A stretch of 64,000 nucleotides of DNA from Hyposmocoma kahamanoa (Eukaryota; Arthropoda; Insecta; Lepidoptera; Cosmopterigidae): NCBI RefSeq assembly GCF_003589595.1, contig NW_020654810.1, positions 11,277,543 through 11,341,542 of the forward strand. The letters run 5' to 3'. Positions 11,663-22,928 of this stretch are shown here, piece by piece (positions within the stretch are counted from its first letter, which is position 1; each line of letters begins with the position of its first letter). A program made the position numbers and the translations under genes. Under the pieces are notes generated by a model. It made no database searches. It was not told where the DNA came from and saw nothing but the letters and a program-made list of their open reading frames with translations.

Positions 11663-11898
11663 TACAGTCTTCAACCAGTTATGTCTAATATTGATGCAAA
11701 CCACCCTATTTTTTCACTATAGTTACAATAGTTATTAATTAAATACCTTATTTTTAATTTTACAAAGAAAACATTCCAATTTACGCTATATTAAGTTTTA
11801 CAAATTATTTTATTGAATGAATTTTTATTAAGTTCAATTTGTTATTAATTATTAATAGAAATTAGAATAAACTAAATCATATTAATTAGTACTGTGTC

Positions 11899-12285
11899 TT
11901 ATGTCTGTTTGGGATTTTTCATTAGAGGAAATATTGGATTCCAAACTGGTGGTACGGAGAAACCATCTTCCCTGTTGAAATTTGGATGTTTTTTAATTTC
12001 AATGGCCTCTCGCAGCATCCTGGGTAGATAACGGACTTCTTTTGCAAGAACCTGGGGTTTGTCAAACTTCATTGAATGTGTAGGTTTATCCATGACATGC
12101 TCGCAGACTGCAGACTTGTTTACGCGAAGGTGTTTGACATCAGCTATATGTTCTTTGACGCGGGTACAAATACTTCGCTTTGTTTGTCCAATGTAAGAGA
12201 GACCGCACTCACAGTCAAGCTTGTAAACTCCTGCATCCTGTAAGGGGATGTTACATTTCACGGGTCTCAGGAACTGAGAAATCAT
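11899..12285 (-). pseudogene. Penelope-like element, GIY-YIG endonuclease remnant
   Basis: 128 codons containing the Penelope-type GIY-YIG domain: KLDCECGLSYIGQTKR at the start (CxC plus the YIG of the motif), ICTRVKEHI (catalytic Arg region), and VCEHVMDKPTHSM with the conserved His. The chain ends FSVPPVWNPI, typical of the domain end. The reverse transcriptase that should precede it is absent: at about 12290-12320 the sequence switches to the R1 element. It is a 3' piece of a Penelope-like retroelement. Confidence 0.82.
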
Positions 12286-12319
12286 CCTTAGGGGCTTGAA
12301 ATAGGTCTTGATACGTACT

Positions 12320-14620
12320 TACACCACGACGCCGCCCGGCCGCCTTAGCTTGCGCCAAGGCTCCCGCGTCAACGGAGGGACAAGTCAGTTGTCCTCCGAG
12401 CCGCCCCCTGACGAGTGAGGCCGTGCAATGCAGGCTCCGGAGTCCCTGTCCAAAGCCCGCTGGCCTCACTACGGGATCAGGCAAGCAGCGAAATGCCTTC
12501 TGCTTCTCCCCGTACGTCTGCGCCGAGCGGGAGCGAGGACGCAGCGGACGCGCACATAACCTCTCCGCAAAAGGAGGCCACCGCCTCCCAGGACTCCTCG
12601 AGACCGAGCATGGCGGCAACCACGCTCAGCAGCGAGAGGTCCTGCCCTATTGTCCCCGTCAGGGTACGGCGCTGCTCATTCCAACGGCTGCACACCTCTA
12701 GGGTGCGCTGCGCGGTGCCATCCGCAGCGCCGCACTCCTGGCACGACGGGGACGGTTCCCTCCTCGCTACCTTGTGTAGGTAGTGACCGAAGCAGCCATG
12801 CCCGATCAGCACCTGCACAAGGTGGTACGAGAGTGGCGACGGATCGCCCCTATGGTACGAGCTCCATAGGGGGGATCCGCCAAGCCCTCTTTCCACCGGT
12901 CCCGCATGCGCTGCGCCGCGAGGCGGCGTTGACGCTCGACCTCAGGGAGCAGGGCGCTCGCCTCAGTCCCCCATTCCCCGCTGGTAGGCGTGGATCTCCG
13001 CCAGGACCTCGACTTCAACGTCTCACGGCGGAGTACCGGCGAGGACGCATGCGGCAGCGCAGGCCACCGTCATGTACGCCCTCAACATTCGCAGGGCGAC
13101 CACCCTCTGAGGCCACCTTAGCAGCGATTTCGTTGCCGCTGCTAAGGTCCCACTCCAAATGGGAGCCCCGTATAAGGCCACCCTTCTACATGGGGCTCTC
13201 GGCCTCCCGAGATTGGGCAGGAGCCGACCCAACGCCGATACGGCGCCCACTATTCGGAGAGCAAGTTGCCGGAAATGCTCCCCGAAGTTCCATCGCCGGT
13301 CCAGGACAAGGCCCAGGTTGCATCTGGGACCTGACCGGGACCGATACTCCCGCGATGGAAATGTGGGCGCCTGCCGGCACCACCCAACCTCTGCCTCTCC
13401 CGCCGAAGACGGCCACGTCTGTCTTCGGCACGGCGACCTCCAGCCCCAGCAGTTGCATTCGGCGGACCACCATGTCCGCCGCTATTGAGGCTTTTCGGGC
13501 CGCCTCCTGGAAGGTGGTCGCGATGACCGCCGTCCGGGGGAGAAGCGCGCCTCTCAGCATCCAATCGTACCCCAGGTTACACAGTAGTGGTCCTATCATG
13601 GACCCCTGGGGTACTCCGCACCTCATTGGGCGCCCGGCGCGCCTCCCTTCCCTCGCCTGGAAGAGTACCAACCTGTCTTCCAGGTAGTGCTCCACCAGAC
13701 GACTGAGATATCTGGGGATCTCGTGATACCTCAGCGCCTCCCTGATAACGGCAACGGGGAGAGTGCGAAGGCGTTGGCTATATCCAGAGACACAGCCACT
13801 ACACCCTCCCTCTCGCCGTTAGCATCCTCCAAGATGTGCCGCAGCGACTCCAGGGCGTCCAAGGTGGAGAGTCCAGCCCTGAACCTGTACGGCCGCTGGG
13901 ACACATGTCTGGGCCTGTCCCCCTCAGACTGGAGGCGATCCGTATGTATTTATGATCGTAGAGGGTCTCCTCGTCCTCTAGGACCTGCCAACCGGATACT
14001 CGCACCGCTAGTGAGGGGGTCGCAAACGTGACGTCCACCACATTGACCCCCCATTTCGCCGAACGAACGTGTTGGCATGGCCCCGGTTGAGGATGGCTAG
14101 CCCTAAGGCTGCCGCCCTAATTCTCCAACTCTGGCCCCCTGGCATTGCTGACCGGGGAACCCCACGCAGATCTCTTGGCGTTGAGGTCCCCCATCACCAA
14201 CACCGGCGCCGGAGCAGCCCTCCACACCGCCCTCTCTAGGGTCTCCAGGAACGCCTGGAATTGGGCCATTTGGGGAGAAGTACCCCCAATTAGGGTGACT
14301 TCTCCCCACTTCGCTGCCAAGAGCCCTGACCCGCGCTCCTTCACCACTAGATGGGGGAGTTCCCGGCAGTCGACGTCACTATGGCCACCGTCTCCTCCCG
14401 ATCCCCCGCCCAGTTTCCCCGTGGGTGGACAAAGTATGACTCCGCCACACCCGCCACCGCAACCCCCCACTCCGCCGTGACCTGGACCAATAGGTCTTGT
14501 GCCCTGGCGCAGTCGTTGAGGTTGCCCTGCAGTATTTTGTGGTGGAGTGCTGGCATCACTCGTCCATACCCTGTCCGGGGGTAATTTTACCCCCTGGCAT
14601 AAATAACGCATTTGCATTTT
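12320..14620 (-). pseudogene. R1-clade LINE, dead, with two internal deletions
   Basis: GC-rich non-LTR retrotransposon remnant, unlike its AT-rich surroundings. Minus-strand order: APE endonuclease (LVMGDLNAKRSAWGSP near 14150; VDVTFATPSLA near 14030 and DHKYI near 13950), then a jump straight into RT fingers (RFRAGLSTLDAL and LDIANAF, about 13900-13770), RT palm GVPQGSMIGPLLCN (about 13600), and the C-terminal zinc-knuckle region with LIGHGCFGHYLHK and CQECG (12896-12477). Between RGALLP and FQEAARKA the codons for the catalytic YADD are gone. Many frameshifts are present. The long plus-strand frame at 12650-13687 is a GC-driven shadow. The R1 clade call rests on the palm and knuckle motifs. 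Confidence 0.85.
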
Positions 14621-14935
14621 GCTAACGGTCGAGATTTTGGCACCAAGTTGTTTTTTTTCTTTGAACAATGAGAATTACGCAGATTTTCAAACAAGCACAG
14701 TTGGCACAGCGTCTTGTTACACGGTTTGTTAGAAGACGTCGGTTCGAATTAGATATGAGCGCCGCGCCGTCGCGCCGCCGCCGCCGCGGTTTTCCTCGCG
14801 CCACCGCCTCCAACAAATGCAATCCGCTCGCCGTTCAGTTCGATCAGGCGCTCCGATCGTACGCACGTGCACGCTTTCGTATTGTGTATGTGAAAATGGC
14901 GCCGCCATAAAACGACTTTTCTAAGATAAAACTTT
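14621..14935. repeat. GC-rich segment forming an inverted pair with 16678-16784
   Basis: The stretch 14841-14906 is the reverse complement of 16713-16784 with scattered changes (shared words cgtgcgtacgatc, ctgatcga and catacacaat). The two copies bracket the Jockey-like LINE at 14940-16670 and could be arms of one DNA element. The interior is rich in CCG repeats. Confidence 0.5.
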
Positions 14936-14939
14936 TTTT

Positions 14940-16670
14940 TTATAAAATGTAAGTTCGCATTTGACCTCTATCTCACCTGACGGAAAGTGACGATGAGATC
15001 GACGACGGATGAATGCCTATTCACTTTCGCCATGAAAAGGCCCAAGTTATAACGTTCAGGGAACAAGTCTGCAGGCAGAGAATCCCATTCCATAGCCGTT
15101 CGCCATATAAATGTGGAAGCGTAACGCTTCGTGCGAATCTTGGAATATCCACAACATAGAGGTGGAACCCAAGCCTACGCCTAGTCCCCCGGTGATGAAA
15201 GATGAAAACGGAATTAAATCGCGTAATTCTAACGCACACTCTCCGTGATGTATCCTGTAAAATACCGATAAGCTGGCAACTTTACGGCGGTGTCCAAGGC
15301 TTTGCAGTTTCGCCTCCACTAATTCCGAGTCACCTATAAGCTTCTTGGCACGGTTGTCAATTGAATCCAAGGTGGCCAGTTGGCAAATAGCAGAGCCATC
15401 CTAAAGGTGGCAGCAATACTCCATGCATGACCGGACTTGTGCTTGGTACAGCTGAAGCAATTGTCCCGGTGTGAAGTAACGCCTCACCCTAGAAAGAATC
15501 CCAAGCTTCTTTGCTGCATGTTTGGCCATGGATTCAATGTATCTGCCGAAGTGAAAATTGGACGATAGGTTCATTCCAAGTAGGTAGAGACAGTCAACAT
15601 CGGTATGGATATATCAAGAAAAGTCGGAATCAGCTCAAAGGGACTCCGTTTTGTGGAGAATAGATACGGCAGCGTTTTGGTAGCGTTAAATTTTACAAGA
15701 TTAGCATCGCCTCAATCGGAGACTGCCTTGAGTGTCAAATCCAAACGGCTAACCATGGAGTCTCGACGAGACTGGATTTCCACACCACTGACCCTTGCAT
15801 TGTTCAAGTACCTATCTACAACTGTGTTGTCATCAGCATACGCAAAGGTACCTGGAATGAACATATCATTGTTCAGCAGACAAAGAGAGTTGCAGACAGT
15901 ACGGAACCTTGAGGAATCTATCGCCATATGTTGGAAGAGTAGTCTTCTAAGACCACTCGAATCGAACATTCGCTCAAGAAATCCGAGATAAAATTGCAAA
16001 GGTCAGTGGGAAGCCCATAAGAGGGAAGCTTACTTAAAAGGCTTGCGTGCCAGACCCTGTCAAAGGCTTTAGAAATATCCAAAGACACTTCAAGTGCTTC
16101 ATCTTGTTTTTCTATAGCCTCGCTGTCTATGTGACAGGCATTTACAAGAAGATCGCCCTTGTCGGAATCCGTACTGGCGATCACTGAGGAGGTCATTGTC
16201 TTCAAGGTACAACAGGAGACGGTTGTTGATTACATGTTCTATAATCTTGCAATGGAGTGTAGAAGTGACTGTGATAGGTCTATAGTTGACAGAGTTAGCT
16301 CTGTTTCCCTTTTTCGGCATAAGTTGCACGTTTGCAAGGTTCCACGACCTGGGAACTACACCAGTCTCAAGTGAGAGGCGGTACTGGAGTAGGCGTGTGA
16401 GAACAGGAGACAATTCAGGCGCACAGTTACGTAGGACTAGTGCTAGAATTCCATTTGGCCCGCTAGCTTTATTTACGTCTAGATTCCGCAGAGTTCTAAG
16501 TGCCTCTTTTTGGCGTATGCGAATTGGCGCCATAGTGCAGCCAGCCTGAGATAATTGCTAAGAGTGAGGCAAAACAGATTTGCCTTGGCTTCTGCAGTAT
16601 AGGCCAGCGTGCTGTCCGGCCTCAGCAGAGGCGGCATAGATGGGCCACAAAAGTTAGTTAGTGACTTTAA
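14940..16670 (-). pseudogene. Jockey/CR1-like LINE, 5'-truncated reverse transcriptase
   Basis: The minus strand codes RT pieces in order: KASGPNGILALVLRNC, VPRSWNLANVQLMPKKG, NYRPITVTS and DRQYGFRQGRSS (16533-16099), then VSLDISKAFDRVWHASLLSKLPSYGLP (16205-15918), then FAYADDN with the catalytic Asp pair kept (15999-15712), then the C-terminal RAKKLIGD and LGHRRKVASLSVFYRIHHGEC (15370-15056). The pieces lie in different frames, so it is dead. No endonuclease or ORF1 precedes it: it is 5'-truncated near 16670. Confidence 0.87.
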
Positions 16671-16784
16671 ATTCAAAGATGTTTTGTTTAAAAAAATAAT
16701 TTGTCAATTTCTGGCGTCGCCATTATCACTAAGCATACACAATATGGAAATGTGCGCGTGCGTACGATCAGAGCCCCTGATCGA

Positions 16785-18343
16785 GCTAATAAAAATTTGA
16801 TTACTACAGAAAATTCGTTATTTTATTTTTTCCTTTGAAAAAGTGTTTGTTTGTTTTTACAAAAACCGTTATAATTTTTAGTGTCCGATCTTTTTATTAA
16901 TAATTATAACAACCTAGTGGAGCAATTCCATAAAAAATAATTGTATATTAATTTAATACAAATTTAATTACTGTCTAATTATTAAGGTACAAGTTTGTGT
17001 TATGCAAATATGGAGTCAAACGTCGACGCTTGGTTGCAGCCGAACTGGCTTCGCGCGTTACTTGAGCGCAGTGAGGTGTCAGACGCCGCACACTGTGATC
17101 CAGGCGCAATAATGCGAGTGTCGTCGACGCGTCGACGCGCGTCGCAAGGCGTTGTAGTTGAATAACAGGATGCGACGTAGTAGTGGCAACCCCAGTGGTA
17201 GTGACGGGTAGTTGTAAACGCCCATTATACAATATTTTAGATACGAATAAAGTAGTACCAAAGTTTTTAAAGAAAATTCGTACGCTCAAAGCCAAAAAGA
17301 ATGCATTGTAAGCATTGACTTACAATTATATGGACGTCAGGTTCGCGCTAAAAAATGTCCGAACTTATAGGGTGTTAAAATCGTATACAGAGCGTCATTC
17401 ACGCTTTAGTCGTCGTTTATTCGACTGACAGCGAAGCAAGCAAAATTAGACAGTACTTTGATGACATTACAAATTTAAATTCAACGTTTTAGCTTTTTCA
17501 TATTCCTTTACATGTCACTACGTTTAAATAGGTTGACTTTTTTTTTTCGTGGTTTTCGTGATTTTTGTATTAGACCCGTCGTCCATTTATTTGTAAGTCA
17601 ATTATTGTAAGCTATAAAGCGTTTTTATTTCAAATTAAAGTCAATCTCAAGAAAATTCATTACAACGATGAACATATTGCAATTTGGACATGGCAAGTTT
17701 TCAGCGCACTTGAAATGAATCGTTTCAAGTGACTTCGTCAGGCTAAATGATAAGTGAAATAAATTAAGGATAGGCTGTATTGCTGTATGCTATAGCCGTT
17801 AAAATTAAAACTACAGAAAAAAAATCTGTCTTGGTGCTCGGAATTTGTCATATAATTTAAATTAGGTATGGGTAGTATAGCTTTTTCTGAATTCATTATC
17901 GTATCGAAACTATATATCGATATTTGAAACTATATATTCATGGATGCAGCCGGCGCGCTGCGTTGATACATCCCTGTTACTGATATTCGTCAGTGAATAT
18001 TTGATACGAAGCAATATCGGTATATAGTTTCGCTTATACGATTTCGTGCACTCGGTAATCGCTCGGCTTGATTCGGCATCGCTACATAAAATACGCGATG
18101 CGGAGCAATATCGATATACAGTTTCTAAAATACACGATATTGCCATAATATATAGATTCAATGACATATAGTCATCAATATACGATTTGTAACGCCCATC
18201 CCTCCCTATTCAAATTAAATTAGTACCTACTTTGTGAACGGATTCAACACGTCCTAAATCTAGAAATTAAATTCTTTTGTGACGATGTACTTCCCCTTCA
18301 ATATTCAAGAAAGATAGGTTAGTCTAGTCACTAGAATAACGAC
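16785..18343. other. Intergenic region upstream of COQ10, with MITE-like palindromic sequence
   Basis: No gene. Near 17708-17732 a short hairpin (cacttgaaa...tttcaagtg) is visible. From about 17868 to 18208 a unit contains repeated words (gcaatatcggtatatagtttc and gcaatatcgatatacagtttc) and ends that partly mirror each other (tatgggtagtata versus gatgggcgttaca inverted), suggesting a MITE. A GC-richer patch near 17030-17160 has no clear coding sense. Confidence 0.4.
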
Positions 18344-20419
18344 ATGAGCTCTGTGAAAAGTTTGGGTTTTTTAACTACAAGAATCCTTGTGCCACGACTG
18401 GATATCACAAAGTACGTAAATATTTTAACATACTTACTTTGATTACAAATGCCTATATAGTTTTCAAATGACCAATTTAAGATAAATGTAATAAAGAACA
18501 TAATTCACTTTTGCGTGCTATAATTGTTCTTCGTATAGATTTCAGGGTCATTACGTAAATAGGCATAAAGATACTACTCAATGCCAATGTCACAATACAG
18601 AACAGAGACGCACATTTCTAAGTTTCCCAAAAGAAAATCGAACCAGAGTTTATGCTGGAAGACAACTGGTGGGGTAAGAACCACATAGTATATTTCATAT
18701 TTAAGATCACATGCCATTTTAGACCCTAATTACCAATATTCTAAATAAAACTCCATAAATTTCATAGCTTTGTACTTTTATTACATTGTGCATCATTAAC
18801 ACATATATGTATATGTTAAACTGCTGACAAAAAAAAGGGTTTTGTTTAGGCTGTAATTGACTACATTGTGAACTTTCTCTAACATGCTGGGTTCATCCTG
18901 TTGGACGTTCATATTAGTAAGCGTGTCTTCTCTCAACTCAGTTACCACTGCCATGGCCATTATGGCTTTAACCTATCCACAAATTCATTTTCTGGCAGAG
19001 AAAATCCCTCCCTAGCTTTAGATACCATACCACGCCCTGCACATTGATGGTCACATTGACTGAATGTGTGTATACATTCAGTCTTATTAGACTGCAGGCG
19101 AGCTATTTTCGCTCGAAGACGGCTTTGATATTTGAATAAAGTTTTAAATTATTCATTACCAAACTTGTAAATTAATATATAACATAATTTTATTGTTACT
19201 ATTTGTAATGGTCGTGAATTGAGCTATGTATGGCTGTTTATCATAATTTTCTGAAATATGAAACGAAGTTGTTTTCTCCATTTCTTTAGTGCAAAGCAAT
19301 ATATGTATAAAAAATGCAGATTTATTATACCAATATAATGAGTCGCCATAGCTAGTAGACAAGGATTCTCAAATTTTCAATTCATATTGCCGATAAATAT
19401 AATGTAGGTAGGTATAGTTTCATATACCTTGGTTACCTTATATAAAATTACATGTCCAAAATATAGCATTTTAAGTGGTTTTAATATATTTTTGAAATAA
19501 ATCTTCAATATTACTCTAGTTAGTGAATTGACGAAAAATATAATAGTATATAATAAAAATATATAATATATATAAAAATAAAAATATATAATAAAATAGT
19601 AATAGTAGGTAAATGATTCTCGCCTGTTGTATGGAGAGTCCGGGATGTGCTTCTGGTTTAATTAAATTTATGTGAAATTTTTATTGTAGGCATCACAGTG
19701 TGCTGAGCTCCATTATCCTTTTAATGTATCAAGTCACATTCATATTGACACCAATGATATAATTTGCATAATTTGTTCCTTGGCAGAAAATTCACTGAAT
19801 TGTCAAAGGTTAACTCGAATTGGTTTAATCTAAATCCCGGTATAAAATAATTTAGACAAGTGTGACATAATAAACACATATCCTATAATGAAGTATTCAT
19901 TGTTAGTTACAGATTAAACACTGAAATTAAAGAGCTTTATTTATTTGCAGGTATACAATGGAACAGATGTTTGAAGTGGTGTCTGATGTGGACAGTTACT
20001 ATAAGTTTGTTCCATGGTGCAAGTTGTCTTTAGTAAAAGAAAGAGGGAAAGGTTTCCTAAAAGCAGATTTGGTGGTTGGATTCCCACCAATCAATGAAAG
20101 TTACACTTCCAAAGTGACTTTCATAAGACCACACCAGGTGAAAGCTGAATGCACAGAAGGCAAACTTTTCCACCATATGCTCACTCTTTGGAGATTCAGT
20201 CCTGGCCTTAAGAGGGAGCAGCAGTCATGTGTTGTAGATTTTCAAATAACATTTGAATTTCGCTCTACCTTCCATTCTCATATATCTAACTTGTTCTTTG
20301 ATCAAGTAGCTCGACAAATGGAAAGCGCGTTTATAAGAGAAGCAGGTCGACGCAACGGTCCAGCCACAATGCAACCGAAGAATTTACTAGTTAATAATCA
20401 GGCACAGGCAAAAAGTTGA
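18344..20419 (+). CDS. Coq10: COQ10, coenzyme Q-binding START-domain protein
   Basis: Mitochondrial inner-membrane-associated lipid chaperone that binds ubiquinone and is needed for efficient respiration and Q synthesis. Three exons join in frame: 18344-18411, 18539-18673, 19951-20419 (223 residues), with donors GTACGT and GTAAGA and acceptors TATAG and TTGCAG. The first about 50 residues are basic and hydroxylated with few acids, fitting a mitochondrial presequence. The polyketide-cyclase/START domain begins at YTMEQMFEVVSDVDSYYKFVPWC and includes VGFPPINESYTS, LWRFSPG, FEFRSTFHS and LFFDQVARQM, all close to human COQ10. The 1.28-kb second intron is AT-rich with no gene. The 3' end faces PPIH about 190 bp away. 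Confidence 0.93.
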
Positions 20420-20608
20420 CAAAAGTAAAATGGTTTAGCTCCAATTTATTACAGTTATCATACAGTATGTATTTGTATTGTGATAATTTTGTGTATGTTA
20501 TTTATTGTTAATGAGTTATTTAATCCAATGAAAACTGCAGGGAAGCTGGGCTTCAGTGTTTATTTTAACAATTAGAAGAAAGTGTCAAGTATTATTACAC
20601 ATGTTTAT

Positions 20609-21513
20609 TTACATTTGCCCACATTGTGATATTGTTACTGGTATTTTCGGTTTGTTGTTAGGGCCAGTTGGTACGTTTTCTATTTTCCTCATGACAAGTA
20701 GTCCATCAATAACTCTTCCGAACACTACATGCTTATTATCTAAAAAGTTGCACTTAGCACAGGTGATGAAAAACTGACAACCATTGGTGTCTTTGCCACT
20801 GTTGGCCATAGACAGCAGACCTGGTGAATCATGTTTTAATGTGAAATTTTCATCTGCAAATGTGCTGCCACCGTAGATGCTCATCACACCAGTCCCATCA
20901 CCCTATAATATTAAAAAGAAAGTTATTAGTCCTAGGTACTTTGATAACAGAAAAGCATTAGCACTTGAATTAACTCTTAATTTGCAGTTACCACAGATTC
21001 ATTCATTCACTTGCGGATTAAGAGTTAAAACTTTCATTGCACATTTTTAGATTTATAGTAAGTACTTTTGATTAACTGGTCTCATTTCTTTACTCACATT
21101 AACGAAATCTCCGCCTTGAATCATGAAATCCTTTATAACTCTGTGAAATGTTGCTCCCTTGTAACCTAATGGAACACCATCTCTTCTATATTCTCCAGTG
21201 CAGAATTCTCTAAAGTTCTCGCTAGTCTTTGGCACTGTGTCAGCAAACAACTCAAATATCATACGGCCTATTTCCTGAAAGCATAAAATTTACTTGCACT
21301 TACTGTGTACAGCAATGTATGTAAACAGTTAAGATAACATAACAACCGGCAAAACCCTGTACAAATTTTATAATAAGGGTACGTAGTTATCAAATATTTA
21401 GCCTAGAATTCACAAAACACTAAACTTACTGTGGTCCCTACAGTGATATCAAAGAAAACGACCGGGTTGTTTGGGTTCCTCAGCTGAGACTGTATTTGGT
21501 TCCAAGTAGGCAT
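20609..21513 (-). CDS. Ppih: PPIH, cyclophilin H (peptidyl-prolyl isomerase of the U4/U6.U5 snRNP)
   Basis: Catalyses proline cis-trans isomerisation and sits in the U4/U6-associated complex of the spliceosome. Exons 21513-21430, 21274-21098 and 20902-20609 join in phase 0 (184 residues). The fold is complete: [11 protein letters not shown] at the start, [15 protein letters not shown], then [15 protein letters not shown] with the catalytic Arg and the Phe-Met-x-Gln pocket, [20 protein letters not shown], and the C-terminal [15 protein letters not shown] and SQCGQM characteristic of cyclophilin H rather than cyclophilin A. One oddity: the Trp that normally precedes LDGKHVVFG (Trp121 in cyclophilin A) is Phe here ([11 protein letters not shown]). 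Tail-to-tail with COQ10. Confidence 0.95.
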
Positions 21514-21809
21514 TCTACAGTTGAACACGAGCTCTTATATATTAATTAATTCAATGATTTGACAATCTATTGTCTCTAAAACTTTGCACCAAACTCTATA
21601 AAGCTGTAATTCGGCTATAGCAGTTGAAATCTGAAGGACAAGCACCAAAACGCAATCGTAAACATAAAATGATTTGTGAACATGAATACAAATATTATTT
21701 TTTTAATTTATTGCATGACCTGGAGACAAAGTCTTTCAGTCGAAACCATATTAACAAAACAAAGGCTTAGTATTAGAACAAATTCAAATTAAGTAACTAC
21801 ATGAAGTCC
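21514..21809. other. PPIH upstream region with a retroposon tail
   Basis: Around 21700-21760, reverse orientation, lies a poly(A)-ended fragment whose last 50 bases match the retroposon at 22293-22569 (shared ttttaatttattgc and caaagncttcagncgaaa). Otherwise no feature. Confidence 0.45.
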
Positions 21810-21979
21810 AAAGAAGGAAGAATTATCAAAAATTGGCAACTCAATCGAAATTGCATATGCCAAAGGCTGGGCGCCATAGTGCCAGGAAATAAGAAAAAAA
21901 AGTAACTTCGCGTAGCCCCTCGTATCTAGCTTCGCTTCCCCAATTCTTGATAATTCTTCCAATACTTTCTTCCTTCTTG
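21810..21979. repeat. Foldback element
   Basis: Left arm aaagaaggaagaattatcaa...attgg is mirrored by ccaattcttgataattcttcc...ttcttcctt at the right end. About 170 bp overall; no coding capacity. Confidence 0.6.
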
Positions 21980-22278
21980 AGATTTCAGGATATCATTGTC
22001 GCCGCAGTTGTTGTTGTTGCGGAACTTTGATGAGGGTTTTGGATATTAATAGGAATTTAAAAACATGGAAAGGAAATCTCGGAATAGAAATAAAAGCAAA
22101 CGGAATTTTGGTACGGTGATTAACAAGATAGGGTAGGTACTATATTATAGGTAAATCTAAACAATGAAGGATGGAAATTATGAAATGGAAATGAGATGGT
22201 AATAGCTGAAAATAATGTTAAGTGGATAAATAATAATTTAAATTTTAATAACATTGTCCCTTATGAACTGAGGCAATG
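21980..22278. other. Unassigned AT-rich DNA
   Basis: No recognised feature. Confidence 0.35.
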
Positions 22279-22292
22279 CATTATAAACAGTT

Positions 22293-22569
22293 TTTTTTTA
22301 ATTTATTGCTGGCCATGGAAACAAAGACCTTCAGCCGAAAACATAAATTCGTTTAATTGTTTCTGTAAATATGGCCGCCACAAAGAGGATAGGCAAGTTG
22401 AGGCGGCGTGTTTGGATTGACTCGGGATTCCTTAGAACGCGTTTATTTCGCGTATTAATCTTCGATTAAGGCACAATAGCACTATCCTATTCCACTTTAA
22501 ACTAGATTTCACAAAATAATTGAAAGTCAAAATAAAAACGACACTTTTCCCTCCAAAAGGCCCAGAGCC
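22293..22569 (-). mobile_element. Poly(A)-tailed retroposon with 14-bp target duplication
   Basis: Starts with a T run (poly(A) of a minus-strand insert, preceded on that strand by aataaa) and is flanked by identical cattataaacagtt at 22279-22292 and 22570-22583. Its 3' end matches the fragment near 21700-21760, so the tail belongs to a retroposon family. No protein recognised; it could be a LINE 3' UTR, a SINE or a retrocopy of a noncoding RNA. Confidence 0.65.
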
Positions 22570-22583
22570 CATTATAAACAGTT

Positions 22584-22928
22584 ATTCGCAGTGTTGCCAC
22601 TGTAGTCAGTTTTTAGCTATATAGATTTATTCTGATTTACGAAATTATTAGGTACAAAACAAAATATATGATAGTTAAATCTTTTAGCTCTTTTAGTAAG
22701 AAAAGTAAAAAATTGGAAAAAATCAAAATAAAGCTTAACCTTCAATATTACAAGATGATAATGATTTGATTGATATTGATGATAATAATTTTTTCGATTT
22801 ATGAATTGTAAAATTAAGAAAAATATGTATTTAAAAACGTAATCCCATAATTATGTATTTGTTCAGCCACCAGAATTAATTTCTTGGAATCTAGCAACTT
22901 TTTTACTTAAAGTTTAACTACTTCCTCC
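22584..22928. other. Unassigned AT-rich DNA
   Basis: No recognised feature; may include decayed LINE sequence continuing into the RNase H region at 22929. Confidence 0.35.

Noticed and set aside
12650..13687. 345-codon plus-strand frame
   Set aside because: It overlaps the R1 reverse transcriptase on the minus strand, in GC-rich DNA where stop codons are rare. No protein motif; a shadow.
14668..14910. 80-codon Arg-rich frame
   Set aside because: CCG-repeat-driven; the DNA is part of an inverted pair, and no start context or motif supports a gene.
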